A DNA stretch of 64,000 nucleotides from Paenibacillus sp. SYP-B4298 (lineage in GTDB: Bacteria > Bacillota > Bacilli > Paenibacillales > Paenibacillaceae): positions 5,092,501 through 5,156,500 of the forward strand of contig NZ_CP115484.1 in NCBI RefSeq assembly GCF_027627475.1, read 5' to 3'. The notes below the pieces were generated by a model. It ran no database searches, had not been told where the DNA came from, and worked only from the letters and a program-made list of their open reading frames with translations. Position numbers and translations under genes: made by a program. Each line of letters begins with the position of its first letter. Position 1 is the first letter of the stretch. This document shows, one piece after another, positions 26,290 through 34,963 of this stretch.

Positions 26290-26976
26290 CTACATCCCCT
26301 GATGTGCCGCCAACTGGCCGCCCTCCAGATAGAGGACGCGGGTGCACAGCGGCAGCACCCGCTCATCATGCGTCACCATGACCGCACTCTTGCCCCGCGC
26401 CTTCGCCTCATGAGCCAGCAGACGCACCACATCCATCCCCCGTGCCGCATCCAGGCTGGCTGTCGGCTCGTCGGCCAGCAGCACCGCCGGATCGTTCATG
26501 AGTGCTCTGGCGATCGCTACACGCTGCCTCTCCCCGCCGGACAGCTTGTCCGGGTAGGCCCTGCTGCGGTGGCGGATGCCCAGATGCTCCAGCAGCCCGC
26601 GGGCACGCTCCGCAGCCTCCCTGTTGCCTGCATGGTCCAGCTTCGCCACCAGCAGGAGCTGCTCCTCGACCTTCAGATACGGAACCAGATGAGCGCTCTG
26701 AAACACGAACCCCAGCTTGCGCAGCCGCAGATCCGCCAGCTCCTGCTTCGACTTCCCTGCTATCCGTTCTCCATCCACCAGCACCTCGCCGCTGGTTGGC
26801 TCCAGCAATGCCCCCGCAATCGACAGGAAGGTGCTCTTGCCTGAGCCGGACGGCCCGACGATGCCGACGAGCTCGCCTGCCGCGACGTGTACATTCAACT
26901 GATTAAGAATGGTTCGCTGTACACCGCCGTCATCAAAGTTGTGCGTCACCTGACGCAGTTCTAGCCGGTATTTCAT
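26290..26976 (-). CDS. ABC transporter ATP-binding protein (MacB/DevA type)
   Basis: ATPase of an exporter or mechanotransmission ABC system, 228 residues. Walker A GPSGSGKST, Q-loop FVFQSAHLVPYL, signature LSGGERQRVAIARAL, Walker B VLLADEPTASLD, switch His in VMVTHDERV. ATG preceded by GGGAGGACGG and overlapping the permease stop (ATGA), so the two are coupled. Downstream end of the two-component/ABC operon. Substrate unknown. Confidence 0.92.
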   Translation of the reverse strand: MKYRLELRQVTHNFDDGGVQRTILNQLNVHVAAGELVGIVGPSGSGKSTFLSIAGALLEPTSGEVLVDGERIAGKSKQELADLRLRKLGFVFQSAHLVPYLKVEEQLLLVAKLDHAGNREAAERARGLLEHLGIRHRSRAYPDKLSGGERQRVAIARALMNDPAVLLADEPTASLDAARGMDVVRLLAHEAKARGKSAVMVTHDERVLPLCTRVLYLEGGQLAAHQGM

Positions 26977-28097
26977 GCTGCCGTCCTCCCGATCGCGTCC
27001 AGCGCGTTGATTCTGCTGACCTGCCACACCGACAGCAAGGAGCCCAGTAACGAGATGGCAAGAAAAGCGCCGCAGGTCAGCAGCAGCACTGACGGCTGCA
27101 GTTGGAACGGCATCCCTTCCGGGAGCGCCGCCTGCATCACCTGCACAAGCAGTACGCTAATAGCCAGACTCCCCGCCGCCAGCAGCAGCACCTGCAGTGC
27201 CACACTGCGAGCCAGATAGGAGGCGCGCGTGCCGATCGCCTTCAGGATGCCGAACTGGCTGCTTTTCTGAATGGTCATCACATAGAAGAATACAGCGAGC
27301 ACGAAGGCCGAGATGATATAGAGGAAGACGATCATCATCATCAGCGAGCCTTGCTCCTCCTTATAGCCTGGGATGGCATCGATTGCCGCCGATTTGACCA
27401 CCATCTCGGCATCAGGTAGTTGCGCGGCAAGCTTGCGCGCCTGCCCCTCGTCAGCCCTAACTGCGATCGCATTATAGGACGTCTCGTTCGCCAAGGAAGC
27501 TGCGCCCTTGCTGGAGCGAAGCTGCTGCAACTGCTGCCAGTCCTGCTCGCTTACCAATACGGCAGGCGCATGGCTGAACGACTCCTGTCGCACGAAGCCG
27601 CCGACTGTCCATTGTCGCCCCGATGCATGATCGGTCAGAATCGTGCCGATTGTGATGCCTGACTCCTTCATCGAGTCGTCGACGAGGACACGTCCCGTTC
27701 CCTGAAGCACCTCTGCTGCTCCCTCTGTCACCTCCGGCATGAGCCAGCCGCCCGGACGAACCGCAAGCAAGGCCACATCCAGCTTTAGCGTGGTGTTCTG
27801 CGGAGTGAGCGTCGCCATCTGGATACCCAGCGGCTCCGCACTCGCCGCGCCAAGCACCGCTTCCGCCTGCGCCAGCAGCTCAGATGACAGCAGCGAGCGG
27901 GTGAACCGCTGATTGGCCCCCTGCTCCATCACAAAGTGGGTCGCCTGCATATTTTGAATCGATGCCGCATTGTCATACGCCAATCCCTGTGCCAGTCCGG
28001 TCACGAATAGCACCAGAAAGGACACCATCAGCATAATCAATGCGATGAGTGAATAGCGAGCTTTGGCAAATCTCATCTCTCGAATCGCCAGATACAT
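26973..28097 (-). CDS. ABC transporter permease (FtsX/MacB/DevC family)
   Basis: 374-residue membrane subunit: one N-terminal helix (LIALIMLMVSFLVLFVTG), a roughly 210-residue extracytoplasmic domain, then three C-terminal helices (MMIVFLYIISAFVLAVFFYV, LQVLLLAAGSLAISVLLVQV, LLLTCGAFLAISLLGSLL). This is the layout of FtsX-type permeases. ATG at 28097 with AGGAGGAGGG upstream. Follows the histidine kinase by 66 bp, suggesting the two-component system controls this transporter. Confidence 0.9.
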   Translation of the reverse strand: MYLAIREMRFAKARYSLIALIMLMVSFLVLFVTGLAQGLAYDNAASIQNMQATHFVMEQGANQRFTRSLLSSELLAQAEAVLGAASAEPLGIQMATLTPQNTTLKLDVALLAVRPGGWLMPEVTEGAAEVLQGTGRVLVDDSMKESGITIGTILTDHASGRQWTVGGFVRQESFSHAPAVLVSEQDWQQLQQLRSSKGAASLANETSYNAIAVRADEGQARKLAAQLPDAEMVVKSAAIDAIPGYKEEQGSLMMMIVFLYIISAFVLAVFFYVMTIQKSSQFGILKAIGTRASYLARSVALQVLLLAAGSLAISVLLVQVMQAALPEGMPFQLQPSVLLLTCGAFLAISLLGSLLSVWQVSRINALDAIGRTAA

Positions 28098-28163
28098 GGT
28101 GCTTCCCTCCTCCTGTATGTCCCCAGTGTAGGAAGCGAACATGAACGGCATATGAATAGCGGA

Positions 28164-29543
28164 TTACAAATGGGGCAGCTCTACCGTGAAGCAAGTACCG
28201 GTGCCAACCGTGCTGCTCACCTCGATCCGGCCGCCGTGCAGTTGCACAATCTTCTTCACAATCGCCAGCCCCAGACCGGTGCGGCCGCTTGAGCGGTCAC
28301 GGGCCGGATCAGCGCGGTAGAAGCGGTCGAACACCATCGGCAGGTGCTCGGGGGCAATTCCTCCGCCCGTATCCTCGATCCAAATGACCATGTGCCCCCC
28401 CTGCTGCTCTGCGCGCACCTCGATACTGCTTCCAGTCGGGATATGGTGAATGGCATTGCCAATCAGGTTCATCCATACCTGCGTCAGCAACACCTCGTCG
28501 CCATAGATCGTGAGCGACTCCGGCACAGCCAGCTTGAGCAGCAGCTCCTTCTCCTCAAGCTGCCACTCCAGCACCTGAATCGCCTGCCGAATATGACGGC
28601 GCAGCAAGATAGGATGCCTGTGCAGCCGCTCAGCCCCCTGCTCCAGTGCAGACAGCGTCATCAGTTGCTTGCTGAGCATCGACAGATGGCGGCTCTCCGC
28701 CTCGATAATCGTGGCATAATGAATACGCTCCTCAGCAGGCAGCTCCCGCTGAGCCAGCACATGGGCGAAGCCCTGGATGGAGGTGAGCGGCGACTGAATC
28801 TCATGGGAGACATTAGAGACGAACTGCTTGCGCGCCTGGTCGGCACGCTCCAATTCCCCGCTCATCACCATGAAATGCTCTGCCAGTTGCCCGATCTCAT
28901 CCCTTCTGCGCGTCGGCAGACGCAGCTCGTAGCTGCCCCGGGCGATGCGCTTGGTCGCCTCGGTAAGCCGCGTAATCGGCTTGACGAGATAGCGCGTGCT
29001 GATCAGGAAGAACAGCACGCTCAGTGCGACTGTCAGCACGCCGATCATTGCGAAGAACGTGCGCAGTTCCCCGAATTGCAGCAGCACATCTGGCCTCAGG
29101 AACAGTGCATACGTCGCATCCGCGCCCTGGACGCGGACGCCGACTGTGTTGCTTAATTGATTATCGAAAAAGCCGGAGATGAACGGCTTGTTCGGGAATT
29201 GAGCCACACCATGATAGATGCCGCCATCCAGCACCAGCCTGATTGACTTCGGATCCAGATCCTTCTCGCGGAAGCTGCGCCCGTAGAAGCGTCCCTCGTC
29301 TGAGCCGTCCGTCACATACATTTCATACCCAAGCGAGGCAGCATGGTGCAGGTAACGTTCCATATCAGCAGGCTCCGCCTCGATATATGCCTTCATCTGC
29401 TCCGCTATGCCGATCAGCTTCTTATCATTGTAGGGCTTGAGTTGAATATGGTAGTACATATTCGACAGCAGAAACCCAAGCAGACTGCTTGCCGCGATAA
29501 CCAGAAGCGTAATGAGAAACACACGAGAATAGAGCGACTTCAC
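28164..29543 (-). CDS. Sensor histidine kinase
   Basis: Membrane sensor of 459 residues. Helix 1 at ~9-29, extracytoplasmic sensor domain ~30-165, helix 2 ~166-186, HAMP linker (LVKPITRLTEATKRIARGSY), HisKA with the phospho-His in VSHEIQSPLTSI (IQSP in place of the commoner LRTP), and HATPase_c with N box NLIGNAIHH, DTGGGIAP and GRTGLGLAIVKKI. GTG start overlapping the response-regulator stop (GTGA). Cognate regulator immediately upstream. The signal is unknown; the large outside domain argues against an intramembrane BceS-type sensor. Confidence 0.93.
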   Translation of the reverse strand: MKSLYSRVFLITLLVIAASSLLGFLLSNMYYHIQLKPYNDKKLIGIAEQMKAYIEAEPADMERYLHHAASLGYEMYVTDGSDEGRFYGRSFREKDLDPKSIRLVLDGGIYHGVAQFPNKPFISGFFDNQLSNTVGVRVQGADATYALFLRPDVLLQFGELRTFFAMIGVLTVALSVLFFLISTRYLVKPITRLTEATKRIARGSYELRLPTRRRDEIGQLAEHFMVMSGELERADQARKQFVSNVSHEIQSPLTSIQGFAHVLAQRELPAEERIHYATIIEAESRHLSMLSKQLMTLSALEQGAERLHRHPILLRRHIRQAIQVLEWQLEEKELLLKLAVPESLTIYGDEVLLTQVWMNLIGNAIHHIPTGSSIEVRAEQQGGHMVIWIEDTGGGIAPEHLPMVFDRFYRADPARDRSSGRTGLGLAIVKKIVQLHGGRIEVSSTVGTGTCFTVELPHL

Positions 29544-30220
29544 CTGCCCTTCACCTCGATCTTATAGCCGATGCCCCGCACCGTTTGAATGGTAAAGTCA
29601 TCGGCGTAATCGGCGAACCGCTGGCGCAGACGCTTGATATGCACATCCACAGTCCGCTCATCCCCCTCATAGTCTGCTCCCCATACGAGACGGATCAGGT
29701 CGTCGCGAGAGAACAGCCGACCCGGATACTGAGCTAGCTGGGCGAGCAGTTCGAATTCCTTCATCGGCAGCAGCAAGACCGAGACACCATCGGTCACCTC
29801 GACGCTCTGGCGGTCGATCGTTATGCGGTTCAAGCGAAGCACATCGCTCGCGACCCGATGGTAGCGACGAAACAGCGCCTTCACCCGAAAGACCAGCTCC
29901 TCCGGCTCGAACGGCTTGGTCACATAATCGTCGGTGCCTTGAGCATAGCCTTGCTCCTTGTCACGCAGTTGATCCTTGGCGGTCAGCAGAATAATCGGCA
30001 TATCGTAATGCTCCCGAATGTGTGCACATAGCTCCAGCCCGTCCAGCCGCGGCATCATGACATCGATAATCGCCAGGTCAACCGGATTCGTCTCCAGCAC
30101 CTGCATCGCCTCCACCCCATCCTGCGCCTCGTAGATTCGGTACCCTTCGCGACGCAGCACATACCCAGCGAGCGTCCGAATGCTTGGATCGTCATCTGCG
30201 AGCAGCACATGCTTCATCAT
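29540..30220 (-). CDS. OmpR-family response regulator
   Basis: 226 residues: receiver domain 1-~120 with acidic pocket ADDD, phospho-acceptor Asp53 in AIIDVMMPRLDG, Thr in LLTAKD and Lys in VTKPF. OmpR winged helix in the C-terminal 100 residues (MKEFELLAQLAQYPGRLFSR, ERTVDVHIKRLRQRF, TVRGIGYKIE). ATG preceded by GGGAGGTG. First gene of the RR-HK-permease-ATPase operon. Confidence 0.95.
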   Translation of the reverse strand: MMKHVLLADDDPSIRTLAGYVLRREGYRIYEAQDGVEAMQVLETNPVDLAIIDVMMPRLDGLELCAHIREHYDMPIILLTAKDQLRDKEQGYAQGTDDYVTKPFEPEELVFRVKALFRRYHRVASDVLRLNRITIDRQSVEVTDGVSVLLLPMKEFELLAQLAQYPGRLFSRDDLIRLVWGADYEGDERTVDVHIKRLRQRFADYADDFTIQTVRGIGYKIEVKGR

Positions 30221-30314
30221 CTACACCTCCCGTATACGTATTTGCTTCGTATGGTAGCATAGCCGGGATTGCAAGAACAAGGAGAGCATCTTACGATGAA
30301 ATCGCTATCTTCAA

Positions 30315-30366
30315 GGCGGCTTAATTGATTCACCGCGCTGAACAGCACTTTGACCGAGGAGTTATA
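30315..30366 (-). pseudogene. Remnant of a leuA 3' end
   Basis: The minus strand reads SSVKVLFSAVNQLSR, matching the C-terminal SSVKALFSAVNQLSR of the intact LeuA encoded at 32888-34561. At DNA level 34 of 36 bases agree between 30326-30361 and 32916-32951. Most differences just outside and inside are at third codon positions, so this is a diverged coding fragment rather than a short attachment repeat. No stop codon or upstream part survives. Confidence 0.7.
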
Positions 30367-30525
30367 TTAATTGAAATTTATTACAAAAAAAATAAATGTT
30401 TCAATTTTTAGTTGAGCTATGATAAAGTATTGTCAAATGACTATGGTGCAAAATGATCTAGCCATAAGAAAGTGAGAACGTCTACTGAAAGGGAAACCCA
30501 ATTTTATATTAGAGGTGGCTATCTA

Positions 30526-31029
30526 ATGTCAAAACAATATATATCTAAGTGGCTAATGATATTATTAAGTATAATTATTATAGGCGTATTATCCTTCTAT
30601 ACCAATGTATGGCTAAACGATCCTTTAAAAGTTGAGGGTTGGTCCGCGGCAAACAGTGAACAAAATAAAATGTATATCTCCTTGTCGAATATGGGGTCTA
30701 AAGACATTAAAATAGTAAATATTATCGTGAATGAGGATGTCCAGCCCGAACAAGAAAGCTTCGTCATGAGTTATACGGGACAAGTGGTTTCCGCCGGAAT
30801 TGAGCAAAGTGGTCAAGCCAAGTTTATTCCTCTTAATGAAGGCGTACTCTCCAGGCAACTAACAGAGCAGGAAGTACAGCAACTTCTAAAAAAGAAGGAT
30901 AACCAGGTTCCAATTCATTATGGATTGCTTGTCACCGCTCAAGAAAGAATTGATAGACTTGAAATTAGTTACCACTATTATGGGATGATAAAAACCAAAC
31001 ACATTTTAGTTAATCCATTGGAATCGTAG
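30526..31029 (+). CDS. Membrane-anchored hypothetical protein
   Basis: 167 residues. N-terminal hydrophobic segment (WLMILLSIIIIGVLSFYTNVW) then an extracytoplasmic domain rich in beta-strand-like stretches (KMYISLSNMGSKDIKIVNII, GLLVTAQERIDRLEISYHYY). No family recognised. Start chosen for AGAGGTGG 7 bp upstream. Clearly lower in GC than the flanking operons, with AT-rich codons, consistent with acquisition. It heads the accessory patch between the two leuA copies. Confidence 0.7.
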   Translation: MSKQYISKWLMILLSIIIIGVLSFYTNVWLNDPLKVEGWSAANSEQNKMYISLSNMGSKDIKIVNIIVNEDVQPEQESFVMSYTGQVVSAGIEQSGQAKFIPLNEGVLSRQLTEQEVQQLLKKKDNQVPIHYGLLVTAQERIDRLEISYHYYGMIKTKHILVNPLES

Positions 31030-31033
31030 CGTC

Positions 31034-31189
31034 TCATTTCGTCGTTTTTGAAATTGATTTTTTAAGGGCATCTTTGAAGGCTATTAAAGCCCCTCTGGTT
31101 AATGAACCTATCCTCATGGCTTTAGAGGTGACTTCAATCACAGCATTGTCATCGGGACATATGTCATGCTGAGCAGACGCCAAATTCAA
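31034..31189 (-). CDS. Possible small protein or gene fragment (51 aa)
   Basis: An open frame starting at a TTG with AAGGG about 9 bp upstream, reading LNLASAQHDICPDDNAVIEV then TSKAMRIGSLTRGAL and a Lys-rich tail ending SISKTTK. The composition (amphipathic, basic C-terminus) looks protein-like, but the preceding in-frame stop and lack of an ATG make a 3' remnant of a larger gene equally likely. Opposite strand to its neighbours. Confidence 0.3.
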   Translation of the reverse strand: MNLASAQHDICPDDNAVIEVTSKAMRIGSLTRGALIAFKDALKKSISKTTK

Positions 31190-31410
31190 GTGGGGTTCCC
31201 TTCATGTCGTTGTGAGTAGTTAGAACTGGCAAGAGGGGAGTCTGTGATTTTATATACCATTTTTTGCTTATTTATAAAATATATGTTATATTTAATATTA
31301 TAAGGGATTATTCTTCATTCCTTAAATAGATTAGAACAGGGGGGTGTGATTCTCTGTTGCACTGACGCTTGTTTCTATACACACCCATTTCAAGAATTGG
31401 AGATGATTAC

Positions 31411-32637
31411 GTGCCAAGAGTACTATTTTTTTCTTTTGTATTAATTTTAATCTGTCTTCCGGTTTCTGCGGCAATTGATGAAGGTTATGAATGGGAAAAA
31501 AATCGATCTATTACTATTGAGGCAGTCAATAAAGACGGAGAGCCAACTACAGGCTTCTTAACATTAAGAGTGCTTCATGAAGAAAAAAGCAGTGTTATTT
31601 TTAATGGAGAATTGAATGAAAATGGAGCATATACATACGACTCTATTATTCCAGAGGGTATATCAGCACCAGGGGAAGTCGTTGATGTTGTTTATGAAGC
31701 AATCGTCACTTCCCAAAACGGTGAAGTAGCAGTAGAACATTTTGTCGTTTCGCATGACCGAGTTGATAAAAAGAATTTTGAAATTAAAAGTAAAAATACA
31801 TTTGAAATTCTTAATAGCAATCCCCAAATAATTACTATGATCGTGTCTGAAAGAGATACGACTAATGACGTTTCTCAAATTACGGCTACTCCGTCTCAAT
31901 CAAACATAAATGTCGGAATTACAAGTTGGGGACCTAATTGTACTGGCGACCCTGTAGGTAATTATCATTGTGTTGATTCCGAGGTTTACTATACTAAGCC
32001 AACAAAGATCGGCACCGTCAATGTGGCAAATGGAGAAACTGTTAATTTCTCTTTATCTTCTAGTGCACGGGTTAGTATACAAAGAGGTGTAAAACTTTCG
32101 CCTGCTTCAAATTGGAGTGCCAATGGAAGCGTCACATTGACAGCCGATACCGGAACGACAGTAGATTATTCAATCTCTGGACAGTGCCGTATTTTCTGGG
32201 GAAGTAGCGAATGCAATCTTCAAAGAGACTTGTATGCTAACTATCAATACCGTTACAGCAAAATCAGTTTTTATAACCAATTTGGTTATTTATTTACTGA
32301 ATACTATGTAGTCCCTATTGCCCTTGTCGGCCCAAGTCCTGTTCAAGGAAATGAATGGTCCTACAATTCTACAAATGGATACACTCTAGCCAGTGCAAAA
32401 AGTCAACCCCAGTGGTTTACAGTCTATCAAGGAGCAAGTAATACGAAGAGTTATGGAAGCGAAAGAACGTTCTCTGGGGGGGTAGAAGTTTCAACACCAG
32501 TTGGTTCGTTTGTGGGTTCCATCACAACTGCATACAAAAATGCCCATACCATCAAATGGTCAACGTCTCTCACTAATACTACTTTCTATCATTATTCGCT
32601 AGATTCCTCTGGTTCTATGTTCTATGTGACCAAGTAA
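31411..32637 (+). CDS. Secreted hypothetical protein with four cysteines
   Basis: 408 residues. The GTG at 31411 is preferred: GGAG lies 8 bp upstream, and translation from it yields a signal peptide (PRVLFFSFVLILICLPVSA, cleavage after VSA). The first ~150 residues resemble an Ig-like/carboxypeptidase-regulatory fold (SITIEAVNKDGEPTTGFLTL). The C-terminal ~250 residues are Ser/Thr/Tyr/Asn-rich beta-type sequence with two Cys pairs (NCTGDPVGNYHC and QCRIFWGSSEC), likely disulfides. No confident family. Low GC like the previous gene. Confidence 0.7.
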   Translation: MPRVLFFSFVLILICLPVSAAIDEGYEWEKNRSITIEAVNKDGEPTTGFLTLRVLHEEKSSVIFNGELNENGAYTYDSIIPEGISAPGEVVDVVYEAIVTSQNGEVAVEHFVVSHDRVDKKNFEIKSKNTFEILNSNPQIITMIVSERDTTNDVSQITATPSQSNINVGITSWGPNCTGDPVGNYHCVDSEVYYTKPTKIGTVNVANGETVNFSLSSSARVSIQRGVKLSPASNWSANGSVTLTADTGTTVDYSISGQCRIFWGSSECNLQRDLYANYQYRYSKISFYNQFGYLFTEYYVVPIALVGPSPVQGNEWSYNSTNGYTLASAKSQPQWFTVYQGASNTKSYGSERTFSGGVEVSTPVGSFVGSITTAYKNAHTIKWSTSLTNTTFYHYSLDSSGSMFYVTK

Positions 32638-32780
32638 TCTCAAGTAATAACTTTCGCGCCATTATAAATTCCCTTATTCTCAGACATTAAACATGTGTAC
32701 TAGAAAAATAAGATCAGACACCGATCTATCAGTATTTCAACCAAGACAGCGCATGAGATAGGGAAACAGAAAATAAAACA

Positions 32781-32855
32781 AGGCGTGCCGCCATGAGATT
32801 CCTGATTATCCCCGTCCGGGAGACGGGGCATCAGGAATCTAAAGACGGCACGCCT
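32781..32855 (-). terminator. Very long hairpin, probable leuA terminator
   Basis: Nested arms AGGCGTGCCG/CGGCACGCCT, AGATTCCTGAT/ATCAGGAATCT and CCCCGTC/GACGGGG form a ~75-nt near-continuous hairpin. On the minus strand it is followed by TTGTTTTATTTTC, placing it as the leuA terminator. Confidence 0.7.
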
Positions 32856-32887
32856 ATTGTTCGCGGCGCTTTTGGTCCCGCTAGCGC

Positions 32888-34561
32888 TTATGCGTTCACT
32901 GTGTGACGACTCAACTGATTCACTGCGCTGAACAGCGCTTTGACCGAGGAGGTCATAATATCAACGTCAATGCCGCAGCCCCAATGCACCGTTCCACCCG
33001 GAGCTGTGATGCTAATATAGGAGACGGCTTGCGACTTGGAGCCGAGCTCCAGTGCATGCTCCTTATAGTTCAGATCGGAATACGCTACGCCTAGCTCGCT
33101 CTGCAGCGCGTTGCTGATTGCGTCCAGTCGGCCGTCTCCGGTACCCGCGATCTCCTTCGTCTCGCCGTCGATGCGAATCGTCACCGTGGTCTGGTAATCA
33201 TCATTATCAGCGAAGCGATACTTCACAAACTCGACCGGCGACTTAATGTTTACATATTCTTGCATGAAAATATCGTGAATCTCGTCCGGCAGCAGCTCCT
33301 TCTGCTTCTGGTCGGAGACATTCTTGACGAAGTAGCCAAAGTTCTCGCGCATCTTCGCCGGAAGATCCAGACCATACTTCAACTGCAGCACGTAGCCGAT
33401 GCCGCCCTTGCCTGACTGGCTGTTAATGCGAATAATATCCCCCTCATAAGTTCGGCCAATGTCGAGCGGGTCGATCGGCAGATACGGAACCGACCAATGC
33501 TTCGGCTGTTCGTCTTCGCGCCATTTCATGCCCTTGGCAATCGCGTCCTGATGCGAGCCGGAGAAGGCGGTGAACACCAGCTCCCCTGCATAGGGATGCC
33601 GCTCACTTACTCTCATCTTGGTCAGTCGCTCATATACGGCGATCAGGTCAGGCACGTTGTGGAAGTTCAGCTTCGGGTCCACCCCATGGGAGTACATGTT
33701 AAGCGCCAGCGTCACGATGTCTACATTGCCTGTCCGCTCCCCATTGCCGAACAGCGTGCCCTCGACGCGCTGCGCGCCAGCGAGCATCCCCAGCTCAGCG
33801 TCCGCTATCCCCGTGCCTCTGTCATTATGTGGATGTACCGATACAATCACATGCTCCCGGCGATGCAGATGACCGCTCATATACTCGATCTGGCTGGCAT
33901 ATACATGCGGCATCGACATTTGCACGGTTGACGGCAGATTGATGATGATCGGGTTCTCTGCTGTTGGCTGCCAGACGTCAATCACGCTATTGCATACCTC
34001 CAGGGCAAAATCAATCTCCGTACCCGTGAAGCTCTCCGGCGAATACTGGAACTGGAAGTTGCCCTCCGTCTCCTCCGCGCATTGCTTGAGCAGCTTGGCG
34101 CCGTTCACGGCAATATCGATAATCTCCTGCTTCGACTTGCGGAAGACTTGCTCGCGCTGTGCCAGCGATGTCGAGTTATACAGATGGACGACAGCCTTCT
34201 TCGTCCCCTTGAGCGACTCGAAGGTTTTGCGGATAATATGCTCGCGCGATTGGGTGAGCACCTGGATCGTCACATCATCGGGAATCAGATCCTGCTCGAT
34301 CAGCGTGCGCAGGAAGGCGAACTCGGTCTCCGATGCCGCAGGGAAGCCCACCTCAATCTCCTTGAAGCCGACGGCGACAAGCAGCTTGAAGTACTCCAGC
34401 TTCTCCTCCAGATTCATCGGCACGATCAGCGCCTGGTTGCCATCGCGCAGATCGACGCTGCACCAGATTGGCGCCTCCGTAATGTACTCCTTTTGCGTCC
34501 AGTTCAAGCTGGTCTCCGGTGGCATAAAGTACCCCCTTGAGTACTTGTTCACATTATTCAT
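32888..34561 (-). CDS. leuA: 2-isopropylmalate synthase
   Basis: Condenses acetyl-CoA with 2-oxoisovalerate, first step of leucine synthesis. It has 557 residues, the long LeuA form. Catalytic TIM barrel starts with SVDLRDGNQALIVPM (DRDG-like metal site), then EIEVGFPAASETEF and the HPHNDRGTG metal-binding motif. The C-terminal ~150 residues are the LeuA regulatory dimer domain that senses leucine. Preceded on its own strand by a T-box leader and promoter. Confidence 0.95.
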   Translation of the reverse strand: MNNVNKYSRGYFMPPETSLNWTQKEYITEAPIWCSVDLRDGNQALIVPMNLEEKLEYFKLLVAVGFKEIEVGFPAASETEFAFLRTLIEQDLIPDDVTIQVLTQSREHIIRKTFESLKGTKKAVVHLYNSTSLAQREQVFRKSKQEIIDIAVNGAKLLKQCAEETEGNFQFQYSPESFTGTEIDFALEVCNSVIDVWQPTAENPIIINLPSTVQMSMPHVYASQIEYMSGHLHRREHVIVSVHPHNDRGTGIADAELGMLAGAQRVEGTLFGNGERTGNVDIVTLALNMYSHGVDPKLNFHNVPDLIAVYERLTKMRVSERHPYAGELVFTAFSGSHQDAIAKGMKWREDEQPKHWSVPYLPIDPLDIGRTYEGDIIRINSQSGKGGIGYVLQLKYGLDLPAKMRENFGYFVKNVSDQKQKELLPDEIHDIFMQEYVNIKSPVEFVKYRFADNDDYQTTVTIRIDGETKEIAGTGDGRLDAISNALQSELGVAYSDLNYKEHALELGSKSQAVSYISITAPGGTVHWGCGIDVDIMTSSVKALFSAVNQLSRHTVNA

Positions 34562-34609
34562 CCCATATCCATCCCTTCTCCTACAGATTATCTACCATCG
34601 ACTGAACAC

Positions 34610-34905
34610 AAAAAAGCCCTTCATCTCCATATCACAGAGACGAAGGACTTGGACATCCTACGCGGTACCACTCCGAATTCACGCCGTAGCCGGCATGCAC
34701 TCAATGGATACAGAATTGCAGCAGTACGCAATCCTCATACCCTCCTGCAGATAACGGGCAGGCTCCGGCTTCACCTAATACAGCGGGTTCAGTGAGCAAC
34801 TCCAAGGCGAGTTCCAATCATCTCCACGGCTGCTTTGCACCAGTCAGCAGCTCTCTGCACGCTTCGACAATTGTACTATTCCTTTTCGACGTATTTTAAT
34901 TATTT
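34610..34905 (-). ncRNA. T-box leader (leucine) of leuA
   Basis: tRNA-sensing leader. The conserved T-box GGAGTGGTACCGCG lies at 34662-34675 (complement). The terminator pairs 34637-34650 with 34614-34627 and ends in a T-run; the competing antiterminator uses the T-box segment 34652-34675. Stem I contains the typical GCTGC-loop-GCAGC element (about 34832-34850). The likely specifier is CTC (Leu) at 34794-34796 (complement), followed by ACTGAACC. Uncharged tRNA-Leu would allow read-through into leuA. Confidence 0.88.
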
Positions 34906-34911
34906 GGGTTT

Positions 34912-34940
34912 ATACTATCTCACCCGCGACGTAGTGTCAA
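34912..34940 (-). promoter_or_regulatory. leuA promoter
   Basis: Minus strand: -35 TTGACA (34935-34940), 17-bp spacer, -10 TAGTAT (34912-34917), directly upstream of the T-box leader. Confidence 0.75.
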
Positions 34941-34963
34941 GTGAAATCTGCAGTCCAGGCGGC

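Noticed and set aside
26049-26369. 106-residue minus-strand frame downstream of the ABC genes
   Set aside because: Overlaps the 3' end of the ATPase gene in another frame; Arg/Cys-rich, no ribosome site, no homology features.
30326-32951. leuA-derived direct repeats as integrase attachment sites
   Set aside because: The differences follow codon third positions, there is no integrase in the interval, and leuA is not a usual attachment gene; a diverged gene fragment fits better.
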